Source: Tetragonia tetragonoides (taxonomy: Eukaryota; Streptophyta; Magnoliopsida; Caryophyllales; Aizoaceae). From it: 64,000 nucleotides of DNA. Position numbers and translations under genes: made by a program. This document shows positions 45,556 through 57,240 of the stretch, one piece after another. Within the stretch, counting starts at the first letter, position 1, and every line of letters starts with the position of its first letter. The stretch covers positions 42,554,766 through 42,618,765 of the forward strand of contig CM076147.1 of the NCBI GenBank assembly GCA_038025085.1, in the 5' to 3' direction. The notes below the pieces were generated by a model. The model was not told where the DNA came from. It did not search any database and saw nothing but the letters and a program-made list of their open reading frames with translations.

Positions 45556-46680
45556 CCACGTTTTTTGGGCTTCCCGGGGCCCGGGTGTCATTTTTGCCCA
45601 AGCTTTTCCGGGGGATCTATCATGACCCTAGAGGACCCTCGGTGCCCGGGGAGGGTCATCCGGATCCCCGAACTTTGATATCACTCATGCCTTTGGTGTT
45701 CCAACTCTTACACCAGTGGCCCGAAAAACACCCTTCGAAGCCTTCCAAGGACCGGATAAGTGACGTTGAGGGCCTCCCATGTCCCCTAGGGGGTTTCCGT
45801 GCGATGTGGTGCAAAAATATCCACCTTCGTTCCGGAGCCTCCCGTAAGCCCAAAAAACGTGAATTATATAGCCTTTGTTTTTGGCTTTCGGGGGCCCGGG
45901 TGTCATTTTTCCCCAAACTTCTCCGCGGGCTCTATCATGACCCTAGAGGACCTTCGGTGCCCGGGGAGGGTCATCCGGATCCCCGAACTTTGATATCTCC
46001 CATGCCTTTGGTGTTCTAACTCTTACATAGTGGCCCGTAAAACGCCCTTCCAAGCTTACCAGGGACCGGATAAGCAACCACGATGGCCTCCCATGTCCCC
46101 TAGGGGTATTCCGTGCGATGTGGTGCGAAAATATTCACCTTCGTTCCGGAACCTCCTGTAAGCGCAAAAAACGTGGATTATAGCCTTCGTTTTTTGGCTT
46201 TCGGGGGCTCAGGTGTCATTTTTTTCCAAACTTCTTCGAGGGCTCTATCATGACCCAAGAGGACCCTCGGTGCCCCCGGAAAGTCATCCGGATCCCCGAA
46301 CTTTGATATCACCCATGCATTCGGTGTTCCGGTCATTACGTTGGTGTCATGAACGCCCTTACAAGCCTATCATGGGCCCGATAATGGACCCCAGGGGCCT
46401 CTTATGTTCTCTAAGGGTGTCCTGTGCCATGTGATGCGACAATATCTACTTTCGTTCTGGGCCTCCCGGAAGCCCAAAAAACATGGATTATAGCCTTTGA
46501 TTTTTGGCTTTTCGGGACCCAATTTCCATTTTTGCCCAAACATAAGTTTTCATTTTTGCATAGTTTCGCACGGAACACGCTAGGAGACATGAGAGGCCCC
46601 AATAATCAGTTATCGGATCCTTATTAGATTTGGACGGATGTTTTACTGGTCATCCACTAAAAATAGCCGAACACCAAAAT
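45556..46680 (+). repeat. Array E of the ~320-bp repeat with inverted edges
   Basis: Three plus-orientation units (45580-46550). At the left edge the sequence 'ctataatccacgttttttgg' is in the opposite orientation and passes into plus orientation at the palindromic 'ggcttcccggggcccggg'. At the right edge (about 46560-46680) a partial unit is again inverted ('tttcgcacggaaca', 'gagacatgagaggccc'). The array is therefore bounded by inverted half-units. Confidence 0.8.
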
Positions 46681-48455
46681 CATGGCTTTTCTCATTTGTT
46701 GCGATGTAATTTGATTCCTATTTTGGAATTTCGAGCTTTAATTTGTCTATTAAACTAGCAGAATGTATTTTGATGATTATTAGTTTTAGTTTAAGCTCGT
46801 TATGTAAGTAAGTGACAAGTTTCACATATTTATATCCTCGTCCTTTTCAGTTGAGCGCAACAATACTCCATGTTTGATGTGCCCTGTAGCATAATCTGTT
46901 CAATTGGGGTTTCCATTACAAGCTTTAAGTTCATATTCTGTTCTGCAATAGAGAAATATGACTTGATGTGTAGGTTGATGTGTGCTTTGTTTTTGGTTGA
47001 CTCAGTTACAATTTATGATAACTTTTATATGATGATTTACGGAACTATAAGTATAAAGGCTGAATGAAAAATATTCATTTATATGTTTGGTGCAGCAATT
47101 AATTTGTACATTACTCAAATGGAAATAGCCAGGACATGTTTCTTAATTTGATTTCTAGGGAACAAGTTTAATGGTCTTCTCTCGGGTGCACCCCTTTATT
47201 TGAACGTATAGATGCATCAAGTGAAGGAATTATTGACAGCTTTTTCAGCTATGAATTAATTATGATCTTAAAAGTACACTCTGATTTCTCCATCAAGGTC
47301 TTTTTCTGTGTATGTGTCTTGTGGGGGCTTAACGACTTTATAACATGGTGAGAGAGAAAAATGCAATTCCTAGCTAGTTGTGTCTCTGGTCATGTATCAC
47401 CCATTTATTTGGGTCGGATGGAGCGGGTTTGTGGATACTCGCTACCAATTGCCAGCAAGCCTACTTGTGAGGGCTTAATGACTTTATAACATGGTGAGGG
47501 AGAAAAATGCAATTCCTAGCTAGTGTGTCATGACTCATGACTGCTTCCTAATTTCTAAAGTTTGTCGCTTCTTTATAATCTTTAGTATGTCGATCAGTCG
47601 ATTTTCTTCGTTGCGTCTCTTGTCATATATAGCGGTTCTCTAACTTTAATCATTTGCCCAGAATCTTGGAATGTTATATATGTTTGGCCCCTTTTCTTGT
47701 GCTACGTTCACTCAATCCTTCGGGTGCATACCAATCAATACTAATAAATATATGCTCCATTGGTCTTAAACTTGACATGTTGCATACATTAATGTCAATA
47801 TATGTTGTCATTTGTACCAATTATGGAGGTTTCACATGCATGATTGGATATGGATATGTTGGGATTCTCTTGCTCACTTAACTGACCTACATTTGTCCCT
47901 TTTTTTCTTTTCTTTTTTCCACCCACCGTGAAAGGTGGCTACTTCATGACTATTGTCAAACTTGCTGGAGTATTGACACAGATCGAGCGCTTATCACAAC
48001 ACATGACAGATAAGTTTGAACTTATCTTCGAGATAACTATAACTACTATAATTATGTATTTCCTCCTCGTATAAACATAATGTGACTATAATAAATTTCG
48101 GACCAAGGGAGTATATTACCGTTGGGGTGTGGTTATCAAACTTGAATTTCTGAAAATATTCTAAATGTTGGGTGAGTTAAACATGATTGTTAATAAGATC
48201 TTGACCTAATTATGGTTAAAACTAATATTCTTGTACATTAATTCCTGTGTTAGAACCAACTCGACCATAACTTAAGTTGATGGTTGAAAGCACAATCAAT
48301 ATTATACCCTTAATACGTCCCTCACACAAATGCTCATTGGATTTGAAGTGTGTCTGTGTGGATGATGTACAAACCTCCTCATACTATATGTCTAAATACT
48401 CTACTTGTAATAAGGGTTTTCAGGATTCGAACATATAATCTATTAGTCTCTGTAA
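46681..48455. other. Intergenic DNA with a direct duplication
   Basis: No gene recognised. About 62 bases at 47321-47384 ('taacatggtgagagagaaaa' core) recur at 47466-47527. Confidence 0.5.
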
Positions 48456-48466
48456 CTCTGATACCA
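48456..48466 (-). other. Primer-binding-site-like motif of an LTR retrotransposon
   Basis: Minus-strand TGGTATCAGAG matches the complement of the plant initiator tRNA-Met 3' end used by many Copia elements. No LTR or gag/pol sequence was found beside it, so it may be a relic or coincidence. Confidence 0.25.
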
Positions 48467-48521
48467 TGCATTGAAAATAATGAAAAGAACTGCTCAATCA
48501 ATTTTATATCGGAGAATGATA

Positions 48522-48671
48522 CATCCATTCACTGGGCTGGCAACCCACCTCCTATTTGTATCTATCTCTCTCATCTATTTTCAAATTTTCTCTCCTCTAT
48601 TTCCAAAAATAGCATTTAAGGTAGGAGAAAAATAGATACAAAGAGAATGTGGGTTGCCCATCCAATGGATC
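48522..48671. mobile_element. Hairpin MITE, about 150 bp
   Basis: Inverted arms 'gggctggcaacccac' and 'gtgggttgcccatcc' continue inward through 'tttgtatctat' and 'atagatacaaa'. It resembles the hairpin at 10679-10833 in its TCTATCTCTCTC arms. Confidence 0.55.
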
Positions 48672-49499
48672 AACCAAACATTTTCCTTTTATATCCCTTA
48701 ACACGTCCCAAGTTCGAATCCTCCACGCAAATTTATTGTATTAAATGTTTCCAAAGAGGAGTATTTTCCGTGAAATTCCATGGAATAATTTCTTTTGTAT
48801 GTGGGAATAATAGATGGTTGGCACTTGGCAGTGGAGAATATGTCATTTGGGATGGTCGTGATCAATATATGATCATGAGCTGTTATTGGGCAGTATCGTT
48901 ACTGGCAAATGCTGCAACCACCTACCTCAAACTCAGCATGGAGATAATTTAAACAAATGTACAAGTTCAATTAATTATAATTGTAAGAAAAAAAAATTAT
49001 ATTATTGCGTGTATGTATTTGGTGGAGCTTATTGTCAAAGTATTAATCCGCCAAAGTTTACTTATTGTTGACATCACTTGTGTTTAGCAAACTCAAAATT
49101 AAGCTGAAGAAAGATCGGATTTTGTTTACTCAAATAAGACTTCTTTTGCCCAAAAGGATACACACGAAAAGGTTATTGATCAACAGGAGATATAATAAGG
49201 ATCCAAGGAGTGAGAAAGTTTTGCCTTTTTCTTATTGTCTATGTGGTATGAAATTATATGTGACTATTTATGTCAACACTTATTTTACATGAAGTTCTAT
49301 CATATAAGTGGATCATGTTATTGATGATGAAAGATATATATTTTGTGTTTGTTTAGGACTTTGGAGTATGTGATTAACATGCGTCGGTTTTTTTTAACCA
49401 AATAAAAGGGTGGGTTTTGTGAAGAGTTAACAGTTAACACCACTTTTGAATAGAATGAAAACAATTTTTGGTCAAAGATTAAGAGTGTGTTATTTTCCA
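48672..49499. other. Intergenic DNA
   Basis: No gene or repeat recognised with confidence. Confidence 0.4.
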
Positions 49500-49700
49500 G
49501 TGATTCAGTAAAGTCTTATTACTGATTTTATAGGTAGGTTGTATTTTTTTCTACTGATCTCACTGATTTGGTAAGGTTCTACCACTATTTTCATTGATTG
49601 AGTAAAATTTTGCCACTGATTCTCACTGATTTAGTAAGGTTTTGCTATTGATTTCAACTGTTTGGGTAAAGTCTTGTCACGGTTTAGATAAAATCCAGTA
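49500..49700 (-). repeat. Degenerate minisatellite related to 9930-10300, inverted
   Basis: Phrases such as 'actgattctcactgatttag' and 'taaggttttgc' repeat every 35-40 bases and are the complement of the units at 9930-10300. Confidence 0.6.
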
Positions 49701-49778
49701 GATAAAAAAGAGCACACTCGTAAATGTAGGACAATAGATTAAAAAAAAGAAAAAAAGGTGTAGGACACAAAAAATATA

Positions 49779-50016
49779 CTCTCTCCGTCCCACATTTATC
49801 TTTATTGGACTTTTTACTGTCTCCAAGACACTACTTTAACCATGAATATTGATTTCATAAATATAGGACTTATAACAAGATGATATTTTGAAAATACTAT
49901 TTGAAATAAATTTAGGAATACTTATTTCACATAATAAAACTTTGTAACTTTTCTTAAAAGTGACGAACTTTGACCTTAAAAAGTCCAATGTAAAGATAAA
50001 CTTGAGACAAACAGTG
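49779..50016. mobile_element. Stowaway-like MITE
   Basis: It begins CTCTCTCCGTCCCAC after TA and ends ...AACAGTG before TA. The arms TTTATCTTTATTGGACTTTTT and AAAAAGTCCAATGTAAAGATAAA are inverted copies. The string 'gtgtaggacacaaaaaa' flanks both sides (about 49758 and 50015), so the target itself was probably repetitive. Confidence 0.7.
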
Positions 50017-50208
50017 TAGGACACAAAAAAGTGTAGGACACGAAAGTGGCTTTCATAAAATCAAAACCGCGTTAATAGACCATTACCTAACTCGTATTCA
50101 TGAGTCGTTATATTTTAATCCATTGCACACGTTTTCCGCCCGATATTCGACCCATACCCACGTGGCAACGCGTACAATCCTCTGTGATGTACCCTACCGT
50201 AGCCTTGG
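50017..50208. other. Short intergenic stretch before the LINE
   Basis: Nothing recognised apart from repeats of 'gtgtaggacac'. It ends at the LINE target-site duplication. Confidence 0.4.
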
Positions 50209-50273
50209 TGATGCTCATGTTAATTTTTTTTTTTTTTTAATTTTTTTTTTTATGGAGGTAAGGAAAATAAGGA

Positions 50274-53200
50274 TTAGGAGCGCCTCCTCTCAAAGGCAGC
50301 TCCTTGCCTATCAGCAAAAAGAATGTGATCAAGTTCTCTAGAAAAAGATTGATTCCAATAAGTGTCCCTCTGAAGACTATGGCCTAGGTTAGCAAGCCAG
50401 TCAGCCGCTCTATTGCCTTTCCTAAACACATGATTAACAATGACGGGATTGCAATTAGCTAAGAAGCGGCGAGCGTCAATCATAATATTGTAAATGGTCC
50501 ATGGAATCGGAATCTCCCCTCTAAGAGCTTGGATAACAGTGAGATTATCTCCTTCCACCTGAATGTGTCTAAAACCTTGTTCTACTGCATTTTTAACACC
50601 ATTTCTCATGGTCGAGGCTTCCGCAACGAGAATTGAAGCGTGTCCACTTGCTCCAGCAAATATGAGTTTCCCAAAAGAGGCTCGAATGATATACCCTGCG
50701 GCAACACCATTGTTCTTTAAGGAGCCGTCAAAGTTGATCTTAACGTAATCTAAAGGAGGTGATGACCATTGGACAAATGTACTGTTAATGACTTGAGCTT
50801 GGCCACTACCCCGTGAAGGATTTTCTTCCACGGTATGTAAGGAGTTTCTAGTACCCCATTCCGTGTGATAGGAAGTAGCTCGGAAATAAACACGAATGGG
50901 GTTAGGGTTAGTACCGTTGAAAATTGTATCATTGCGCTCTCTCCAAAGGCTCCACAATAAATATGCAGTCTTACAAATTTCGTCAAAGCTGAGATGATGA
51001 TTCATTCTGGCAGAGTGGAACCAGGATCTAAGTTCGTTGGTTGGCCCTATCGAACCAAACCACTCATCCTCTGCACCCTTTGCCCAGACTTGGCCTGCAA
51101 CAGGACAGGTGACAAAAAGATGGTCAATAGATTCTAACTCATTATTACAGAAGGGGCATTCCGCAGGTATTTGTAGACCTTTTATACGGAGACTATCTCT
51201 TGTGGGAAGGGCATTTCTAAAAAGTTGCCATAAAAATATTTTAACTTTAGGGTTGATATCAAGCTTCCAGATCCATTTGTAGGCCCACTTGTCTTTATTG
51301 TCAATGTCCAATCCGTGTGCAAGCCAGGTAGCTGTCTTAGTGGAAAATATACCATCCCCAGTGAGGCCCCAACAGAGTTCATCCTTAATACTATGGAATG
51401 GGATAGTGATGTCAATAACTTGTTGTACTATATATGACGGCAGGATTCCATTGAGAGCACTAACATTCCATGTTTTGTCGGTGCTGATAAAATCTTTAAC
51501 TTTTTGCTCTGGGTTTATTAAATTATCCCTATCCATGCCAAGCAACTCTATAATGGGCTTATGATGACACCATATATATACCCAAAAATTAATTTTTTCT
51601 CCATTACCAAGCTTCCATCTGAGTCCTTTAGCAAGGAGTGGTCGACACCTAAGGATAGTTCTCCATGCCCACGAATTAGATTGTTTGGCCTTGCAATCAA
51701 AAAAGGAAAGGCTCTTAAGATATTTGGCTCTCATAGTCCTAACCCACAAATTATCTAGGCCGGAGATAACTTTCCACGCCAATTTACAGAGAAAAGCTTT
51801 GTTAATGGCCCCCGCTTTTCTAAGGCCCAGACCCCCTGCTGACTTAGGTTGACATATTGTATCCCATGCTACCATGGGAATGCCTTTATTGCCTTCACCT
51901 TTTTTCCAGAAGAAATTTCTACTAATTTTATCCAGATCGTCAGTGACTTTAGAAGGTAGTTGGAAGCACTGCATTGTATGGGATGGAATAGATTCAAGGT
52001 TTGCCTGGATTAGGACTGTGCGCCCTGCTTTAGAGAGGGAATTGGCAGCCCACGTGCTCATTCTACTATCTGCCTTCGTAGCTAGCTCATGAAAGGCATT
52101 CGGATCCGCTTTACCACTAAATATAGGGCAATCCAAATATTTTCCTAAGTTATTTTTTTGAGGGATATTAAAGTATGATGCTACCATTTGTTTGGCCGAG
52201 TTCGAGACATTTTTAGAGAAGACAATAGCTGACTTATGGTAATTAATGAGTTGTCCTGACTAATTACAAAAAAGGTCAAGAGTCTGTTTAATATTCGAAC
52301 AAGCTTCTCTAGTTGCTTTGCAAATTAAAAGACTGCCATCTGCAAACATAAGACAGGGAAGAAGTGGCGCATTGTAATCCACACGGATTCCGATTCCTGT
52401 TTTACTATCATTGGCTTTTGAAACAATACGATTAATAAGCACATTCATGCATAAAATGAAAAGATATGGCGAAAGGGGATCACCTTGTCTCAAACCTCTT
52501 GAGGGAGTAAAGGGGGTTTGAGCTTCGTCATTAATTAGCACAGAGTAAGAAACAGTAGTAACACATTGCTTAATCCATTCGATCCAAGTAGGGTGGAAAC
52601 CAAGTTGTTTTAAACATTGAAATAGAAAATCCCATTCGAGACGATCATAGGCTTTTTCCATGTCAAGTTTGAGCGTCATCCACCCTTTTTTTGCCTTCGA
52701 GTTTTTAAAAGTGTTCATTACCTCATGAGCAAGGAGGATATTGTCATGAATAGAACGTCCTGAAATGAAGGCCCCCTGATATGGGCTAATAAGCTTATCT
52801 AAAAGGGGTCTTAGACGATTAACAAGTACTTTCAAAATAATCTTAACCAGAGTGTTGCATAAGCTAATAGGGCGGAAATGGTTGGTGGAAATAGGGTCGG
52901 GAACTTTGGGAATTAAAGCTATAAAGGTATGATTAATTTCCTTCAACATTTTGCCACTATGAAAGAAAGCTTTAATTGCTGCACAGATTTGTTCGCCAAT
53001 AATTGGCCAGTAGTGATGGAAGAACCCTGCACCGAAACCATCAGGCCTAGGAGTTTTGACGGGGTTCATTTGAAAAACAGCAGTCTTAATTTCCTCTGAA
53101 GTAATAGGTGTCATGAGCGACAAGTTATCGTCATCCGTAATCCATCTCTGAATGTCATAAAGCGGCAATGGTGGTCGATGAGGGTTCTCTGAAGTTAACC

Positions 53201-54415
53201 TTTTTTTAAAGTCGTTAGAAACGTAATTTTTAATGAGGCAAGGATCCTCCAATCAGGCACCAGTGTTATCTCTGATTTTGAATATATTCTTCCACTTTTT
53301 CTTGGCCTTATGGAGCTTTTGGAAGTAAGAGGAATTTCTATCACCACTCGTAACCATTTTTTCCTAGAAAGAGTACTCCAATATTTTGGGTTGAATAGGA
53401 GAAGTTTCTCTCGCTGGAGAAGAAGTCTGTTATACATAGCTTTGTGATTAGCGTTGTTGGGATCTGCCAAAATAACTTGCTCAGCATGCCTAAGTTTTTC
53501 ATAGTTTTTTGTGAGCTGGTTATGATTGTTCCCAAAGTGCTTCACGCTCCAAAGTTTGAAGTCAGCTTTGATGGCTTTAAGTTTCTTAACCACTTTATAC
53601 ATATTGGAACCATTAAAAGGCTGTTTCCAAGCATTAGAAACTACTCGAAATGAGTCTTTGTTTGATGTCCATAAAGGCTGAAAGCGGAACAGTTTACCTT
53701 TTGATTGGGTAAGTGGGTCCGTATTAAGACAAATTGGTACATGGTCTGAGCAAGTAAAATTACCGTGAAATACAATACTGTTCGGATAGGTGGTGAGCCA
53801 GTCATCCTTAACGAGAGCTCGGTCCAGTCTTTCATACACTTCGTTACCATTAAAAGATCGTCTCCATGTAAAAGGTTGGCCTTGGAATGGAAGAGTTTCA
53901 AAGTTGAGCGTAGCACAAAAGGAGTTGAGTCTTTCAAATCTAGACTGGTTTGGTTGTGACCCTCCCTGTTTATCATTAAGTGATTCAATTTCATTTAGAT
54001 CGCCAACAATGCACCAAGGAAAAGATGTAGCTTCATTATAAGATTTAAGCTCTTCCCAAAAAGCTGGCTTTTCACTCTCTCTAGCCGGCCCATAAACTCT
54101 AGAAATTATACTAGTAGAGTTCATTTTGAGATCAGAGACTTCGAGCGAGATAAAACGTGAATGTTTAGTAATGATTTTGGCTTTAATATTGAAATTGTTC
54201 CATAAAACCCAAATGCCCCCTGAATGATTGACCGGATCAACAAAGTCATAATAGTAAAAACCAAGGCTACGAATAAGTCGACTAGAGTTAGTGGGGCTGA
54301 CCATAGTTTCAAGTACAAATAAAATGTCTGGATTAAATATTTTTCTTAAAAATTGTAATTCACCCCTCGCCTGGGCTTTCTTAGCACCCTGTATATTCCA
54401 AGCAAGTATTCTCAT
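50274..54415 (-). pseudogene. LINE ORF2 polyprotein (EN-RT-zf-RVT-RNase H), inactivated
   Basis: Endonuclease (54415 to about 53700): MRILAWNIQG, the Glu of FVLETM, VYGPARE, VGDLNEI and CSDHVPI. Reverse transcriptase (53250-52260): TPRPDGFGAGF, ISLCNTLVKIILKVL, LKLDMEKAYDRLEWDF, GLRQGDPLSPYLF, and FADG where FADD is expected. zf-RVT CPFCNNELESIDHLFVTC follows. RNase H (from about 50760): INFDGS, EAST, VEGDN, ADWLANLGH. Lesions are a frameshift near 53345, a TGA near 53255, a TAG at 52260-52262 (just before SGQLINYHKS in the same frame), and loss of the second catalytic Asp (GGC at 52335-52337). In life the protein would nick target DNA and prime reverse transcription there. Confidence 0.93.
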
Positions 54416-55599
54416 TTATTAAAAAATGAAAAATTTGTGCATGGTGCAGAACAAGAGCACACATTAATTACTAGAGTATTGGTATTATAAAAACCATCGA
54501 TGGATGTTAGAAGCAAATAAGGACAAGGTGTCTTACAAGTGAATCTAGCTAGATCAAACATGTTATTAAGCATGAGGAGAGAGAATGATGCATATCTAAT
54601 ACAGTAACAGGGTTCACAAAACTTAATATAATGAGTGTAGCAAGGACAAACAATAAGACAGAATTTAGAAGGATTAAGAGCTAGCACCACAAGCCAGTAG
54701 CAAATGAAGATGGAGGGGAAGGTCAACTGCAAGGAGTCTTCACAATACACCCACACCATCCTGGAAGAATTTGTAATGTCAGGGAGCTTAACACTCCATT
54801 TTTTTTTGCAATTCCAACAAAAGAATAAGTAGATTCTTAAGCAATAAAACCCATTAGAGAAAGAAGTCGTAAAAACAATCACTATATTAAGGTAGTAGTG
54901 ATGACAAAAGGAGGGTAAAAGTGGCCATGACCATATTGTACCAAAGTTGAGTCTTAAGGAAGGATAATTTGCAGTGAAGCAAAAATGGTCAGAACCATAC
55001 TGATAGCAAATAAACAGTACAAAGGAATAATCAGAGCTTGATAGGGCAGCACAGGAAAGACCAAACCACCAAGATCCCCACTTAAGGAGAAGTTTTGGTT
55101 CCGCACCGAGGGTGATTTGGTAGTGGAAAGGAAATTCGCACAAGAAATTCATTACGAAAAATTTAAAAGATAGAGAATTTTGTCTACTATAATAGTGCAT
55201 AAGAATTTTAGAGCTCGAAAATGGAGAAGTTGTACGTTGCAGGACAAGCAATTTTAATAACAAAAAAATATGCAAGAGGTTAAAATAATTAACCAAAGCA
55301 GGACAGTAAACAAGAAGGGATATTGTGTCATTCATATAGAGATAAGAGTGAGTGACAGATACAACAATAACCCAGACAACACTATTAAAAATGAAGAGGC
55401 ATAAGCTAGAACACCACATACTAAACTTACTGGCTAAGAAGCTAATTGAAACTAAATACCTTAGAGAAAATCTAAACCACCAGATAGGCCTTCTATACAA
55501 AAGGGAGTAGAGAGCAAGACCCATGATGTGCAAAAAGGCCTTGAGAAGGCATAAGCTAAGCACAAGCATAATATAAAATAAAAGAGGTAACATGATCAT
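54412..55599 (-). CDS. Unassigned 395-codon open frame between LINE ORF1 and ORF2
   Basis: It begins MIMLPLLFY, 16 bases after the ORF1 stop and in the same frame as the last part of ORF1. It stays open for 395 codons and ends TGA at 54412-54414, overlapping the ORF2 ATG (54413-54415) as ATGA. The product would be strongly hydrophobic and rich in Leu, Phe, Cys and Tyr, with several stretches long enough to span a membrane. It has no recognised domain. The strand is T-rich, which alone pushes codons toward hydrophobic residues, but about 400 codons without a stop is unexpected at that composition. It could be a real extra ORF or an untranslated spacer. Confidence 0.4.
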   Translation of the reverse strand: MIMLPLLFYIMLVLSLCLLKAFLHIMGLALYSLLYRRPIWWFRFSLRYLVSISFLASKFSMWCSSLCLFIFNSVVWVIVVSVTHSYLYMNDTISLLVYCPALVNYFNLLHIFLLLKLLVLQRTTSPFSSSKILMHYYSRQNSLSFKFFVMNFLCEFPFHYQITLGAEPKLLLKWGSWWFGLSCAALSSSDYSFVLFICYQYGSDHFCFTANYPSLRLNFGTIWSWPLLPSFCHHYYLNIVIVFTTSFSNGFYCLRIYLFFCWNCKKKWSVKLPDITNSSRMVWVYCEDSLQLTFPSIFICYWLVVLALNPSKFCLIVCPCYTHYIKFCEPCYCIRYASFSLLMLNNMFDLARFTCKTPCPYLLLTSIDGFYNTNTLVINVCSCSAPCTNFSFFNK

Positions 55600-55614
55600 C
55601 AAAGGGCTAAAAGA

Positions 55615-57240
55615 TTAGGCATCAAAGGAACCTTCATTCCTAGCATAGACCACCAATGAGGAGCTGGCATCATCGGTGAACTTTCTTTTCTTTCCAGATT
55701 CAGTGGACATGGTAGAGTCAACATGATCATCAAACTCCATGTAGTCATCCTCATCTTCGAGAAAATCAGAAGGGGGAGTGTGAACAGGGCTAGGCACCCT
55801 TTCAGGTAAGTAAACTTTGGCCAGAATAATATCAGAAACATTACCAGAAGGAGGGGTGCCAGCATTAGCAGGAGCACTATTAATAATAAGAGGGTCATTG
55901 GCAGGTGTAGTCCTAATAGGACTAAAACCATCAGCATCCACCATAAGAGAAGAGGATTTAGCAGGCAACATAGCATACAAGGACTGAAAGCTGTTCTTAA
56001 AAACAATTGTCTCATCATTAGCCACCAAAGATGGCTCAATACAAACCCCTTTGCCCTTGTCCTCAGCAACAAGAGGAGATTTACCTTTGTCCTTAGGAGG
56101 ACTAGCAGGAGAAGGACCAGCATGAGGGGGGGTTAGTAGCAGCTTTAGGCTCGCCAATTCTGATATTCCTAGCGATAGGATGAGCCTTGGTTCTCCTCCG
56201 AGGAATAACTTTGACCCAGCCTCCACTTTCAGCAGCAACATCCTTAAATGGTGGTTGAGAGGAACCAACATTAGAGTGCAAAGGGTCCAAACTGAATTGC
56301 TCTACGACAACCTCAAAAGGAGGAGAGACAGTTGCAAGGAAGCAATCAGTAGCATCATGCCCAGCTAACCTACATAGGGCACAGAGATCTTGGAGGCCCT
56401 CATACACAAGAGGAAAGGCCTTACTGAAGTTACCCACAGAAACAAGAATGGAGCCACGAAGAGGCCTAGTAATATCAAGATTAAGACAAACTCTGGGAAA
56501 TTTACCACGCTTTTTCAGGAGAGTGAAACTGTCAATTTTCAAAACAGTTCCAATACTAGCCAAGAGTGAAGATAGAACACCAGCATCCCAAATCTCCAAG
56601 GGGAGTCTGGGAATCCGACCCATTGGTCAATATGAGTGATCTTTTCATTGTAGGGATCAAAAAAGGGTCTCCAAAGGAGCAAAACAAAGTTGAGACCTTG
56701 GACAAACCAGGGCCTGTTATACCAAACAAAGTCTTTATCAGCTTGATTGGAGAACCTGAGCATCAGCCAATTATTGCCCAAGTCAACATAATCCACCTCA
56801 CCCCTTACGTGGGTCCAGTTATGCTTATTATTAGTTTTGATCACACTCACAGAAACTTTCTCTCTCCAGATTTTACCAAACAGACAAAAGGATTGAAATT
56901 CCATAAGATCCACCATAGCGGGGAATTGAGGTTGTGGGGGGTCAGCATTCAAGGCCTCAAGGAGGTCCTGACCGAGAAGGTCAGTTCCATCAGTTTGAGC
57001 ATCTGCCCCAAGTGGGGAATGGGGAGCAGCAGACAAGCATGGAGATCCCATGTTATGACGGAGTGCCTCCTTAAAATTGAGGGAAGAGGACGCTCCTGAA
57101 TTGTTATCAAGAGAATTAATTGTGTGGTTAAGGTCGTGATTTGGTGATCTGGGAGGAGAACTAGAAAAGGGAAGGCAACTGGAATTGAGAATTGAGGCAT
57201 TGAGGGGAGTAGGGTTTGAAGAAGATTGTAGGTTGTTCAT
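55615..57240 (-). pseudogene. LINE ORF1 (DUF4283 plus CCHC zinc knuckle), frameshifted
   Basis: From ATG at 57240 the frame gives MNNLQSSSNP, a Ser/Pro-rich N-terminus, then a DUF4283 domain (FGKIWREKVSVSVI, WLMLRFSNQADKDFVWYNRP, YNEKITHIDQW). A one-base lesion at about 56620 moves the frame to RIPRLPLEIWDAG and RPLRGSILVSVGNF. The zinc knuckle CALCRLAGHDATDC (CX2CX4HX4C) follows. A second shift falls at a G run (about 56126-56133), and the last part (to TAA at 55615) is acidic and Ser/Lys-rich. ORF1 proteins of plant L1 elements bind element RNA. Confidence 0.85.

Noticed and set aside
55599..56123. 174-codon Leu-rich frame
   Set aside because: It overlaps the frameshifted ORF1 of the LINE in another frame. 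The ORF1 frame has the family features.
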